DNA of 64,000 nt, taken from assembly GCA_942493265.1 (NCBI GenBank), contig OW818688.1, positions 2,666,001 to 2,730,000 on the forward strand, in the 5' to 3' direction. This stretch comes from UBA12481 sp942493265 (GTDB lineage Bacteria; Bacteroidota; Bacteroidia; Bacteroidales; UBA12481). Positions 43,542 through 52,875 of this stretch are shown in pieces (the stretch's first letter is position 1; each line of letters starts with the position of its first letter). The position numbers were made by a program, and so were the translations under genes. A model generated the notes under the pieces. The model was not told the DNA's origin and searched no databases. It was given only the letters and a program-made list of their open reading frames with translations.

Positions 43542-43991
43542 TTATTTAATAATCCCCAGTAAGGAATCTCGTACCTTTTTGTTTACCTCATATTTCATAA
43601 CCTCATCGAACCTGAGTTCGTTAAATACCTCACGGGTAACGCGATAGCCTGGCTTCAATCCGGTAGAGCTTTCATTAAAACCCACGCGGTAATCAATATC
43701 CTTGTATTTTTCAAGGATACGTAGCTGCTTTGGCCGGCTTACCAATTCACCGTCTTCGGCCGTCAGGATATTCTGATAAGCAGAATCCAGAATGATATAC
43801 CGATCAGGTGTTTCCAAAAGAATAACTTGAAATTGTCCGTCCAGGGTGCCAGTTACCATCCGGTATTCAAGCTTGCCGCTTTGGACCAGCGGCTTTTTTT
43901 CCTGAACATAATTCCAGATAAACAAGGCAAGGACAATGGCCAGAATTCCATAGCGGAAAATTGGATTTAGTTTGCGGGGTTGATCAGCCAT
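43542..43991 (-). CDS. single-pass membrane protein, unknown function
   Basis: From the ATG at 43991 the protein has 149 residues: a short N-terminal tail, one transmembrane helix (YGILAIVLALFIWNYV) and a soluble domain with DRYIILDSAYQNILTAEDGEL and a charged C-terminus. I do not recognise the family. An upstream ATG at 44015 is in frame, but an exact -7 promoter box (44013-44020) covers it, so transcription would start after it; this decides the start. Confidence 0.65.
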   Translation of the reverse strand: MADQPRKLNPIFRYGILAIVLALFIWNYVQEKKPLVQSGKLEYRMVTGTLDGQFQVILLETPDRYIILDSAYQNILTAEDGELVSRPKQLRILEKYKDIDYRVGFNESSTGLKPGYRVTREVFNELRFDEVMKYEVNKKVRDSLLGIIK

Positions 43992-44012
43992 GTTTTGTGA
44001 GGTTAATTTCCG

Positions 44013-44020
44013 CAAAGGTA
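44013..44020 (-). promoter_or_regulatory. putative -7 box TACCTTTG on minus strand
   Basis: caaaggta on the plus strand reads TACCTTTG, an exact match to TAnnTTTG, 21 bases upstream of the chosen ATG of the membrane protein gene. No clear TTTG at the -33 position. Confidence 0.5.
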
Positions 44021-44061
44021 ATCCTTGATTGATATTTCAGCGCATTAGAGGTATAAAGTTT

Positions 44062-46467
44062 TTATTGGTGCCGTAAACTGACTGCCGGATTGGTTTTGGA
44101 TGCCTTATATGCCTGCCAGGCCACCATCAGTGTGGCCAAAACCAGTGCTGCCAGTGCAGGAACCGCAAATACCCACCAGGAGAGAGTGGCCCGGTAAGCA
44201 TAATCTTTCAGCCATTGATTGAGATAATACCAGGTTACCGGTATGGCAATTCCTATCCCGATCATAACAAGTTGTGTAAACTGGGATATCATCGACAAAA
44301 CAATTCTTGAATTCGATGAGCCGAATGTTTTGCGTACTGCAATCTCACGGTTTCTCCTTTCGGCCATGTAACCCGACAAACCGATTAGTCCCAGGCAGGC
44401 AATTATGATGGCAATGATGGTAAAATAGGCCATCAGCTTGCCTGAACGGGATTCATTCTGGTATACCAGGTCATAATCATCTTCGATAAAGGAATAATCA
44501 AACGGATATCCCGGCATGGCGGAATTCCAGGTTGTCCTGAGTTTTTCAATCATGGGAGCGCGTTCGCCTGGGCGCAACCGGATCATCATATACCGCAACC
44601 CGCTCTCCGGAAACAAAAAGAGTACCAGTGGCGGAATCTCTGTACGCATGGAAAGAAAATGGAAGTCGCGCATGATGCCCACAACCGGCCCCGTTACTCC
44701 GGTAAATGAAATGTTCATGCCTATAATATCATCCCTTCCGATAATCTTTGCAAGGGTTTCGTTGATAAGTATTCCTCCCGTGGATTTTGCCGCATCATAC
44801 ATGTCGGATTGAAATTCTTCCGAGAATCCGCGGCCGTTAATGACCGGTACCTGAATCAGATCTGTATAGTTATAGTCTACCCTGCTGATGCTGACTAAAG
44901 GCTTCAGTTCCGGATCTTTTCCGTCCCAATTGATACTTCCTGAATTACTGCCGATGTTCATCGGCAAATGCCCTCCTGCTGAAATTACCTGAACATCGGG
45001 ATTACCCTTGAGCGCTTCCTTAATGGCATTGTATCTGGTATTTAAATTCCCGAACAATCGAATGTATAAGATATCCTTCTGGTTATATCCAAGGTCTCTG
45101 TCCTGCATGTAATTAACCTGCCGAAAGATCACCAGCGTGCTGGAGATCAGGAATATCGAAATGCTGAATTGTAAAATCACCAATATTTTTCGTAACCGGC
45201 CTTTTCCCCTTGAATCACCCGGATCACCAGTTAGTATCGACATTGGCTTAAACCCGGATAAGTATAGTGCCGGATAGATGCCTGCAATAAATGCCGTAAA
45301 GATCATCATCCCGGCGACCCCCAGCATGAATTTACCCGAGAGCAGGATTTGTGCGGATATTTGCTTGCCGGAAATGAGCCGGAACGGGTCCAGGAGAATT
45401 CCGATGATCAGGATCGCAATCAGCATGGCCACCATTGAGGTTACCAGAGATTCACCGAAGAACTGGGTGATCAATTGTTTCCTTTGGGATCCGAACGCTT
45501 TGCGCAGCCCGATCTCTCTTGACCGGCGGGAGCTTCGTGCAGTTGAAAGGTTCATATAATTAATGGCGGCAATCAGCAGGATAAATAATCCAATGACAGA
45601 AAAGATGATCACCCGCTGGATCCTGCCTGCAGGATGGCCGAACCCGAAATATTCATGAAGATACATCCGGTTCAGCGGGGCCAGCATGAATTTTGTAGTG
45701 AAGTCACTTTTGGTCCTGCCAGAGCCGGTAAAATCAATGTTGTTCTTAACTGATTCAGTTAATTTGGAGTCAACCGGACCTGGATCTGCTTCCTGGTAAA
45801 GCATTGCAAATGTGAAGATATTATTTGATCCCCAATGATCTACATAGGCTCCTGTAGTTTTGGTGAAATCGAATGGTACCAGGAAATCGAAACGGAAGCT
45901 GGTATTGACGGGCAGTTTTTTTAACAGACCTGTGACCGTAAAATTATATTTGTTGTCAACGATGATTACCTTACCGATCGGGTCATCGTTTCCAAAGTAT
46001 TTAAGGGCCATTTCAGGCGTCAATACCATGGAAAAGGGCTCGCGCAGTGCTGTATTCGGATCCCCTTTGGTCAAGGGGAAAGTGAAGACATTCAGAAAAG
46101 TGGAATCCACACAGGTGATGCCGTTTTCATAAAAGGCTTTGTCACTGTACTTTGTTAAAAGGGCTCCTGCCGGCGTTGCCCTCACAGTTGTTTCAATCTC
46201 CGGGATTTCCTTTTTCCATCCTTCTCCCGAGGGAAATGGGGTAACATTAACATGGTACAGATCGCCGTTGTAGTTCTGATCCTGCTCTACCCGGTAAATC
46301 CGGTCACCATTTTCATGAAACCGGTTCATAGATACTTCATCGGAAACCCAAATAAAAATGAACATGGCTGCAGATATCCCCAGTGCCAGTCCGAAAATAT
46401 TGATCAGGGCATAGCCTTTTTGCCGGATCAGGGTCCGTACGGCTATAAGTATATAATTGGTTAGCAT
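44062..46467 (-). CDS. FtsX/MacB-type ABC transporter permease
   Basis: The 801-residue protein has the duplicated MacB layout of Bacteroidota: TM1 near residue 21 (GYALINIFGLALGISAAMFIF), a periplasmic MacB_PCD domain, three TMs near residues 280-400 with NYMNLSTARSSRRSREIGLRKAFG, then a second periplasmic domain (residues 440-660) and three final TMs with SGYMAERRNREIAVRKTFG. Such permeases usually work with an ATPase to move lipids, peptides or drugs or to transmit force; no ATPase gene is adjacent. Transcribed alone and divergent from an MFS gene. Confidence 0.9.
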   Translation of the reverse strand: MLTNYILIAVRTLIRQKGYALINIFGLALGISAAMFIFIWVSDEVSMNRFHENGDRIYRVEQDQNYNGDLYHVNVTPFPSGEGWKKEIPEIETTVRATPAGALLTKYSDKAFYENGITCVDSTFLNVFTFPLTKGDPNTALREPFSMVLTPEMALKYFGNDDPIGKVIIVDNKYNFTVTGLLKKLPVNTSFRFDFLVPFDFTKTTGAYVDHWGSNNIFTFAMLYQEADPGPVDSKLTESVKNNIDFTGSGRTKSDFTTKFMLAPLNRMYLHEYFGFGHPAGRIQRVIIFSVIGLFILLIAAINYMNLSTARSSRRSREIGLRKAFGSQRKQLITQFFGESLVTSMVAMLIAILIIGILLDPFRLISGKQISAQILLSGKFMLGVAGMMIFTAFIAGIYPALYLSGFKPMSILTGDPGDSRGKGRLRKILVILQFSISIFLISSTLVIFRQVNYMQDRDLGYNQKDILYIRLFGNLNTRYNAIKEALKGNPDVQVISAGGHLPMNIGSNSGSINWDGKDPELKPLVSISRVDYNYTDLIQVPVINGRGFSEEFQSDMYDAAKSTGGILINETLAKIIGRDDIIGMNISFTGVTGPVVGIMRDFHFLSMRTEIPPLVLFLFPESGLRYMMIRLRPGERAPMIEKLRTTWNSAMPGYPFDYSFIEDDYDLVYQNESRSGKLMAYFTIIAIIIACLGLIGLSGYMAERRNREIAVRKTFGSSNSRIVLSMISQFTQLVMIGIGIAIPVTWYYLNQWLKDYAYRATLSWWVFAVPALAALVLATLMVAWQAYKASKTNPAVSLRHQ

Positions 46468-46621
46468 GGCTTTGGTTTATTGTTAAGACGAATGTCAGAA
46501 CAAATTGCTACACTTTTTGTAAAAATGCTTCTTCGTTTCCTCAATGTATCAGTGCTTATGGCGTTTGTTTCTTCAATTTATTGTCTAAATCAGTATCTTC
46601 CCGAGCTAATAGAGTTCTGTT

Positions 46622-48139
46622 ATGAAAACTGACCGGATCAATTTTACCTACGTACTTTTTATATCTCTGGTTTCCGCGCTGGGTGGTCTGCTTTTTGGTT
46701 ACGACTGGGTAGTGATCGGTGGCGCACAGCCACATTATGAGTCTTATTTTATTGCCCATTCCGATCTCTGGGCAAGTGCCAGGGCTGGTACCGCATCGGT
46801 CAGGTTCGAGTGGCTGCAGGGATTTGCCATGAGCAGCGCTTTGTGGGGCACACTCATCGGGGCCATGGTATCGGGTTGGATAGCCGACCGGTTTGGCCGG
46901 AAAAAGCCAATGGTGATTTCAGCCTTTTTCTTCACTTTATCCGCTATATGGGTGGGATCAATTGATCAATCCTGGTGGTTTGGCGGCAATACTGCTTTTT
47001 TTAATGGTTTTGGAGGATTCATGACGGCAAGGATAATAGGAGGTATCGGCATCGGACTTGCCTCCATGCTTTCGCCTTTGTTTATTGCCGAGGTGTCACC
47101 ATCTGCCTACCGCGGGAGGCTGGTTAGTCTGAACCAGCTGACCATTGTTATCGGGATCCTTGCGGCCCAGATGACAAACTGGTGGATCGGACGTTTTCAG
47201 GCCCCCGCAGATCCTTCACTGGTTGAAGCTGCGCGATTGCAGTGGGCAGGTGATATGGCTGCCAACGGATGGAGATGGATGTTTCTGGCGGGAGCTTTTC
47301 CGGCCGGTTTCTTTCTGGTCATGTCATTTTTTCTGCCCGAGAGTCCGAGGTGGCTCACGAAATCAGGAAAATCGGAAAAAGCAGGCAAAGTGCTTCAGCG
47401 AATCGGATCCCCTGCGTATGCAAAGCTGGAACTCTCCGGAATCCAGGCCTCCATGGTAAATGAAACCCAAAAAGTCAACCTCAAACATCTTTTTGAAAAA
47501 GGGATGCCAAGGATTCTCCTGATCGGTATTGTGCTGGCTGTTCTTCAGCAATGGTGCGGTATTAACGTGATATACAATTATGCCACAGATATCTTTTCGG
47601 CGGCTGGGATCGATAAAACAAATGTGCTGTTCACCATTTTACTCACCGGAGTCGTCAACCTGATTTTTACTTTTGTAGGAATGGCCCTGGTGGACAAAAT
47701 CGGCCGGAAAACTTTAATGTTAATCGGAACTGCCGGTTTAACGGTTATTTATGCGCTAATGGGTGCGGCATTCCTGTTCATCAGCAAAGACCCGGATACA
47801 TTGAAATTACTGAGTCTCCCAACTCTTATCCTGGTATTGATGGCCATAGCAGTGTATGGTACTACGCTGGCGCCGGTAACCTGGGTATTGCTTTCCGAGA
47901 TTTTTCCTAACCGGATCCGGGCAACAGCTATGTCTATTGCAACTTTCTCCCTGTGGATAGGCTGTACCGTCCTGACCATGACTTTCCCGATGCTGAACAG
48001 TACGCTGAAAGCTTCGGGCACATTCTGGCTGTACGGCGCGATTTGTATTCTCGGTTTCTTTTTTGTCAGGAAAATGCTGGTCGAAACAAAAGGGAAAAGC
48101 CTCGAGCAGCTGGAGAAGGAACTGATCAGGAGGGGTTAA
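46622..48139 (+). CDS. MFS sugar:proton symporter (sugar porter family)
   Basis: The 505-residue protein has about 12 TMs and the sugar porter signatures: GGLLFGYDWVVIGGA in TM1, ADRFGRKKPM, a second VDKIGRKTL, PESPRWLTKSGK, and the TM7 block QQWCGINVIYNYATDIF. It resembles xylose/arabinose/glucose symporters such as XylE. A 40-residue insertion after TM1 lengthens the first periplasmic loop. It imports a monosaccharide released by the exported hydrolases; which one is unknown. Its stop overlaps the convergent SDR gene by 14 bases. Confidence 0.9.
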   Translation: MKTDRINFTYVLFISLVSALGGLLFGYDWVVIGGAQPHYESYFIAHSDLWASARAGTASVRFEWLQGFAMSSALWGTLIGAMVSGWIADRFGRKKPMVISAFFFTLSAIWVGSIDQSWWFGGNTAFFNGFGGFMTARIIGGIGIGLASMLSPLFIAEVSPSAYRGRLVSLNQLTIVIGILAAQMTNWWIGRFQAPADPSLVEAARLQWAGDMAANGWRWMFLAGAFPAGFFLVMSFFLPESPRWLTKSGKSEKAGKVLQRIGSPAYAKLELSGIQASMVNETQKVNLKHLFEKGMPRILLIGIVLAVLQQWCGINVIYNYATDIFSAAGIDKTNVLFTILLTGVVNLIFTFVGMALVDKIGRKTLMLIGTAGLTVIYALMGAAFLFISKDPDTLKLLSLPTLILVLMAIAVYGTTLAPVTWVLLSEIFPNRIRATAMSIATFSLWIGCTVLTMTFPMLNSTLKASGTFWLYGAICILGFFFVRKMLVETKGKSLEQLEKELIRRG

Positions 48140-48908
48140 GTTTCAACCACTTTTTCAGCTTACCGAACTCAATTCTCTGGTAGACTGGCTTAATAAATGG
48201 AAGGAATCTGTTAATTATCAGTATAATGCGGAAAAGTCCGGATGGGTAAACCCTACGTTTGTCATGCCTGATGCCGTTGATGATTTTACGGGCAACCGAT
48301 CGGGCCGATTGAACTGGAAAGGCTAACGGAATCTGGTTTCCTGCCGTTTCAAAGAAGTTTGTCCGGGTAGCGATAGGATAAACTACCATCAGGTTATTTG
48401 CATTATTATCAAACCGGTACCCCTCTGAAAACCGTTGGATAGCAGCCTTGGTTGCGCCATATACCGAATAACCCGGAACTGCCCAGTCGGCCATTGCTGA
48501 GCTGATCATGACGGTTTTCCATTTCTTATGAGGATTCAATCGGGCCATCTTGAGAATGGAATAGATGGGGGAAATCGTGTTGACCCTGAAAATCTGCTCC
48601 AGGTGCGACCAGTCGGAATGACTTAACTGCTCGTAATAGGCAAATCCTGCATTTGCGATGAAGAGATCAATTGATCCAAGTGAAGTTAATGCAAATTCAA
48701 AAAGTTGATCCACCTGTTCAGGGATCGAAAGGTTGCCCACAAATGGCGTTACCTTGTCAATATGCGATAAGGTAACTTTTTCCAGATGTTCAGCATTTTT
48801 GTCGGCTGCAATAATTTTGCAATCAAATTTTATAAGTTCCTGTAAAATTGCCAATCCAATACCGGAAGCTGCGCCGGTGAGAACAATGTTTGTTTTATTA
48901 ATATCCAT
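48126..48908 (-). CDS. short-chain dehydrogenase/reductase
   Basis: From 48908 the protein has 260 residues (an in-frame ATG at 48920 adds four). TGAASGIG, ANAGFAYYEQ, VMISSAMADW and YSVYGATKAA (YxxxK with Tyr and Lys present) identify a classical SDR. A hydrophobic C-terminal helix (FRIILIINRFLPF) suggests a lipid-like substrate or membrane contact. It overlaps the 3' end of the acetoacetate decarboxylase-like gene, so the two probably act together. Confidence 0.83.
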   Translation of the reverse strand: MDINKTNIVLTGAASGIGLAILQELIKFDCKIIAADKNAEHLEKVTLSHIDKVTPFVGNLSIPEQVDQLFEFALTSLGSIDLFIANAGFAYYEQLSHSDWSHLEQIFRVNTISPIYSILKMARLNPHKKWKTVMISSAMADWAVPGYSVYGATKAAIQRFSEGYRFDNNANNLMVVYPIATRTNFFETAGNQIPLAFPVQSARSVARKIINGIRHDKRRVYPSGLFRIILIINRFLPFIKPVYQRIEFGKLKKWLKLNPS

Positions 48909-49542
48909 CAATAGGTTCAATTTTGGCAGCAGGGAATGTCATCTGAAAAGGATCGACATAAAAAGCTACTATGGGCTCCAGTTCATCAATTCCCGGGAAG
49001 AAATCTGGATTTACACTGATTTCCTTGATCATGGTAAAATGTCCGGTTCCCTTACCTGCAGGTGATACCCGGAATTTTCTGTTGTCAAGTTCCTGAATTA
49101 GATTGATCGGGATCAGGCGGGTATCCACAGGAATTGGCAAACTTCCATGTTCAAGAACGATTTCCATCCAGGGCTCATAACTCCCAATCTGAATGATATG
49201 TTTTCGGTCTTCCCGGGTCCAGGTGAAATTGGTCAGCTCTTTAGGGATACCCCAGTTATTTCTTCCGTTAATCATGCTGTCAACCGAATCCACATAGATT
49301 TTAGAGATCGTACTTAATTTGCTTCCCTCAAACCGTGATTTGCCCGGAATAAATAAAAGTTCGTGATAAGGTCCGACCGGCGAATTTTCGTAGTCGACCA
49401 GCATGACGTACCCCAACCCGGACCATTTCGATTCTTTCCATTCGTCCGGCAAAAAGCCCGATTCACGTATAAAGGTTTCCGGGAAACGGTACATCAGAAT
49501 AAATCCCCGGCCGGATAATGTCCACGGTGCTGGTGATTCCAT
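48898..49542 (-). CDS. acetoacetate decarboxylase-like protein
   Basis: The 214-residue protein resembles the ADC superfamily: VGPYHELLFIPG, the block GRNNWGIPKELTNFTW and a barrel-like C-terminus. The active-site Lys of true decarboxylases may correspond to Lys in GIPKEL, but the surrounding sequence differs, and many family members have other activities such as aldol or lactone chemistry. It is co-transcribed with an SDR. Confidence 0.68.
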   Translation of the reverse strand: MESPAPWTLSGRGFILMYRFPETFIRESGFLPDEWKESKWSGLGYVMLVDYENSPVGPYHELLFIPGKSRFEGSKLSTISKIYVDSVDSMINGRNNWGIPKELTNFTWTREDRKHIIQIGSYEPWMEIVLEHGSLPIPVDTRLIPINLIQELDNRKFRVSPAGKGTGHFTMIKEISVNPDFFPGIDELEPIVAFYVDPFQMTFPAAKIEPIDGY

Positions 49543-49610
49543 AATTGTATTTTATAAAATCCGATCAATATAGGCGACCCGGTCCATCGGACCTTTCGCC
49601 GGCATATTCA

Positions 49611-51419
49611 TCATTCCATCACGGGCTTTCCGCTCAGCGGTTTAGCCTCGGTTTGATGCAAATCGAACACCACTACCTCGTTATTGCCTTTTTTTAGCCA
49701 CGGGGCAGGGCAGTATAACCTGAATTGTGGTCCGATATTCCAGAAACGACCCAGGTTATGACCGTTCACCCAAACGATGCCCTTTTGATAGTTGGACAGA
49801 TCGACGAAGGTATCGGCTGGATCAGTAAGGTTGAAAGAACCACGGAAAAAAGTTCCCGGCTTAAGACTCCCCTTCATGGGAGCCAGATTTTTAATAAACG
49901 CATCATTAAAGGGTAAAGTATAAACATCCCAATTCATGAGCGTCATTCCGTTAAGGGTAACCCTGTCGGTGATGCCTTTACGATCGATTAGGTTTTGTGC
50001 GAAATTGATGCGGCCCATAGCTTCAACCAGAATTTCCAGAACAGGATCTTTAACATCGCTCGCAGGGATATCGATGGTTTTTTCACCTTCCCGGCGGTCA
50101 AGCTTACCCAGATATTGCCCGTTGAGGAAAATGGTGGCATAATCGTGTAGATCAGTTATGGTCAGCTTGCCTTTCTTATGGCCGATGAGTTTTGTTTTGT
50201 AGAGTACAAACCCATAATCCTGGCCGTATGCTTCAAATGTTTTTGGCTGCACTGACCATATGGGTGCCGGAAGATTGTCCCATATGGTGGTATATGCCTG
50301 CATCGTGATTTCAGGAATTTCTACCGCAGGAATGGCAGCAGGAATCTCGCTCAGCACACCGGTTGAGCGGGCAATGAGGTTCCGCAATGCCATGTATTTA
50401 GGAGTGGCCCTTCCCTGTTCATTGATCGGGGCATCATAATCGTAGCTGGTCAGATCGGGTTCATATCCTTTGCCTCCGGAATTGGCCCCTGCACTGAATC
50501 CGAAATTGGTACCGCCATGGATCACATAAAAGTTGAAGGACCGTTTGGTGTCGAGCAGGAATTTAACTTCGTGTAAAAGACCGGCGGTATCCGGACGTGC
50601 CCATTTCTCGCCCCAGTGTGTTAACCAACCGGGATAGGTTTCGCTGGAAAAGGCCGGAACATTGGGATTTCTTTTAGCAGCTTGTTCGAAGTCCTTTTCA
50701 TTTGATCCGGAATCCAATCCGATGGCGGCGCCGTCGATATTGCCGGCTTCCAGCATATAAGCGGTCGGTCCATCGGCTGTATAGAAGGGGATATCGCACC
50801 CGTTACGGAGCCAGATACTTCTCAGCTCTTTAAGATATTCCCGGTCGTTTCCGAAACTGCCATATTCATTCTCTATCTGAACCATCAGGATAGGGCCTCC
50901 GCTGGTTACCAGCAAAGGTTTAATTTGTTTGGCCATTTCGCTGAGATATCGCTCAACTGCGATCATGTAGCGTGTATCGCGGCACCGAAGCTTAATGTCG
51001 GGTATTCGAAGCAGGTATGGCGGGATGCCGCCAAGTTCCCATTCAGCGCAAACATAGGGACCCGGGCGGAATAAAACCCACATTCCCTCTTCCTGACAGA
51101 TCCTGACAAATCGGGCAACATCGTGATTGCCGGTTTTAAAATCGAAAATTCCTTCGGTGGGCTCCTGATAATTCCAGAAAATATAAGCAGCGATAGTATT
51201 ACATCCCATTGCTTTGGCCATTTGAATTCTGTGGCGCCAGTATTCAACCGGGATCCGTGCCGGGTGCATTTCCCCTGAAATCATCTGAAATGGTTTCCCG
51301 TCGAGCAGGAAATCTTTCTGCCCCAAGGCAAAGGTATGTTTAGCCTGCTGGGCAAGTGAAGCCTGGGATCCAATTAAAAGTACAGCAAAAGCAATAGTCA
51401 GGATGCGTTTAATTTCCAT
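49611..51419 (-). CDS. GH35 beta-galactosidase, exported
   Basis: The 602-residue protein has a signal peptide (to about residue 23), then GH35: FLLDGKPFQMISGEMHPARIP, RPGPYVCAEWELGGIP, acid/base Glu185 in QIENEYGSF and nucleophile Glu260 in SSETYPGWLTHWGE. Two C-terminal jelly-roll domains include the galactose-binding-like end (GIVWVNGHNLGRFW). It releases terminal beta-galactose, for example from galactan or arabinogalactan side chains. It is transcribed alone, 69 bases upstream of nothing else on its strand; GH53 and GH127 lie 8-10 kb away. Confidence 0.93.
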   Translation of the reverse strand: MEIKRILTIAFAVLLIGSQASLAQQAKHTFALGQKDFLLDGKPFQMISGEMHPARIPVEYWRHRIQMAKAMGCNTIAAYIFWNYQEPTEGIFDFKTGNHDVARFVRICQEEGMWVLFRPGPYVCAEWELGGIPPYLLRIPDIKLRCRDTRYMIAVERYLSEMAKQIKPLLVTSGGPILMVQIENEYGSFGNDREYLKELRSIWLRNGCDIPFYTADGPTAYMLEAGNIDGAAIGLDSGSNEKDFEQAAKRNPNVPAFSSETYPGWLTHWGEKWARPDTAGLLHEVKFLLDTKRSFNFYVIHGGTNFGFSAGANSGGKGYEPDLTSYDYDAPINEQGRATPKYMALRNLIARSTGVLSEIPAAIPAVEIPEITMQAYTTIWDNLPAPIWSVQPKTFEAYGQDYGFVLYKTKLIGHKKGKLTITDLHDYATIFLNGQYLGKLDRREGEKTIDIPASDVKDPVLEILVEAMGRINFAQNLIDRKGITDRVTLNGMTLMNWDVYTLPFNDAFIKNLAPMKGSLKPGTFFRGSFNLTDPADTFVDLSNYQKGIVWVNGHNLGRFWNIGPQFRLYCPAPWLKKGNNEVVVFDLHQTEAKPLSGKPVME

Positions 51420-51597
51420 GATAACCGAATTCTTTATTTACTCGTTGTTTAATTATTTCTTCTGATTCAGGGGACTGGTCATTGATCGCCAGCCTTAACC
51501 GTTTCATTTTAATATTAAAATCCTCACAGACAATGAAATTACGGAATGATTTGATATTTAACAAGGGCCGGGATAACGAAGGTCCGTTTCATAGAAT

Positions 51598-52200
51598 TTA
51601 TTTTGAGTATTTCCACATCTGAGTTTTGCCATCTGCCAGCCATTCAATGGTGGTTGCGAGACGTTTATCGCGAGTGGCTTCTGTTTTGGCTTCGATGATC
51701 CAGTTAACGTATTCCTTACGATGACTATATGCAAATTTATCCCAGGTTTCAGCCGCCAGTGGATTTTCTTTCAGCGCCTCCAGCAGGATATCTGGTACAA
51801 CCAATTCTTTAATCCCGCTGTCTTTCGGTTTCTGCGGAAGTTTGATATTCTCATCATTCAACCGTTTGGCTTCACGGAAATATCCAAGCAGTGTTTCATC
51901 ATCCGGCAAATCAGTGATTGCTGCGATCCTGCCGAATTGACCCATGGCATTATCGCCTTCACTTGTAGGAGCAATCCCGGGAATCAGTGCCGCCTTCCAG
52001 AGATTGAGCGTGCAGTGTGATTTAAAGGCTGCAGTACTGATCATCACGCCTTTATAATCAAAGTGAGGGAATCCCCACTTTATTGTTTCTTCCACCTCCG
52101 GACAGGCTTTATGAACCAGCCGGCGTATATGTCGGAGGATCGGCTGCGCGAATGGTGCGGCTTTGTTAATGTAGGTGTCGATGCGGGAATCAGTGGGCAT
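51598..52200 (-). CDS. DUF1801 / YdeI-OmdA family protein
   Basis: The 200-residue protein combines a DUF1801 fold (residues 10-110, WGFPHFDYKGVMI and LNLWKAALI) with a C-terminal YdeI/OmdA-like part (LVVPDILLEALKENPLAAETWDKFAYSHRKEYVNWIIEAKTEATRDKRLATTIEWLADG split around the AYSHRKEY motif). Such proteins are common in Bacteroidota and of unknown function. A nonamer array begins 12 bases upstream of its start. Confidence 0.82.
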   Translation of the reverse strand: MPTDSRIDTYINKAAPFAQPILRHIRRLVHKACPEVEETIKWGFPHFDYKGVMISTAAFKSHCTLNLWKAALIPGIAPTSEGDNAMGQFGRIAAITDLPDDETLLGYFREAKRLNDENIKLPQKPKDSGIKELVVPDILLEALKENPLAAETWDKFAYSHRKEYVNWIIEAKTEATRDKRLATTIEWLADGKTQMWKYSK

Positions 52201-52211
52201 GGGTTGGAGAC

Positions 52212-52265
52212 GTTAAGGAGGTTAAGGAGGTTAAGGGGGTTAAGGGGGTTAAGGAGGTTAATGGG
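52212..52265. repeat. intergenic nonamer array, 6 units
   Basis: Units gttaaggag, gttaaggag, gttaagggg, gttaagggg, gttaaggag, gttaatggg between two divergent genes. The complement, ctccttaac, matches words in the in-gene array at 3062-3106. It occupies the region where the minus-strand gene's promoter should lie. Confidence 0.9.
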
Positions 52266-52365
52266 GTGGGCGCAAGAAATGTGAAATGAATAATATTTGC
52301 TGAGATTTTTTCCATTTGGTTTAGAATTGTGCGTCTATATATGCAAAGTAAAAAACAAATATGAA

Positions 52366-52746
52366 ATGAAAAAATTAAACCTTTATGATTTTGAATTATA
52401 CAATAAAAGCAGGGAGTTGAGCGGAAAAGCATGGGCAATCTATATACAACTTCCCCGGGATATTCAGTTTAAAACAGGGGGGCAATTCATCGAATCTGCC
52501 GATTCTGTTCAGGCCAATATTGCTGAAGGATTCGGTCGTTTTCATTATAAGGATAAATTGAATTTTCATTTTTTCGCCAGAGGCTCCCTGATGGAATCGA
52601 TCAGCTGGTGTGAACTTTTATGTGAACGGCAACTAATCAATATTGAACTCCATCAGCAATTTGCAGACCTTGCCAATACAGTTTCTATGTTGAATAATGG
52701 ATATCTGCGGCATCTTTGGGCGAAATCCCGTGCCCCACGAACCTAA
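52366..52746 (+). CDS. four-helix-bundle protein (S23 / 23S rRNA intervening-sequence type)
   Basis: From 52366 the 126-residue protein begins MKKLNLYDFELYNKS and has the family block QFIESADSVQANIAEGFGR followed by ARGSLMESISWCELL. These proteins form pentameric four-helix bundles; some are encoded in 23S rRNA intervening sequences, but free-standing copies like this are frequent and without known function. An ATG at 52297 would add an unlikely N-terminus. Confidence 0.85.
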   Translation: MKKLNLYDFELYNKSRELSGKAWAIYIQLPRDIQFKTGGQFIESADSVQANIAEGFGRFHYKDKLNFHFFARGSLMESISWCELLCERQLINIELHQQFADLANTVSMLNNGYLRHLWAKSRAPRT

Positions 52747-52749
52747 CCC

Positions 52750-52834
52750 CCTCACCTCCTCACCCCCTCACCTCCTCACCTCCTCCCGTTCTTAACATTC
52801 TTAACATTCTTCACGTTCTTCACAATCTTCCCAT
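52750..52834. repeat. composite octamer and nonamer array
   Basis: Octamers cctcacct, cctcaccc, cctcacct, cctcacct (52750-52781) are followed by nonamers tcttaacat, tcttaacat, tcttcacgt, tcttcacaa, tcttcccat (52790-52834). This fills the gap between the four-helix-bundle gene and the ChaN-like gene. The nonamers match the complement of the HisD-HisC linker array. Confidence 0.88.
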
Positions 52835-52875
52835 CCTTTTTATATTACATTCGCACCAAAGCAATTTCTAAAACG

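Noticed and set aside
52750..52834. Tandem words as possible sequencing or assembly artefact
   Set aside because: Units are degenerate, differ between sites, and flanking genes are intact and in frame at every in-gene site. Long reads would still be the decisive test.
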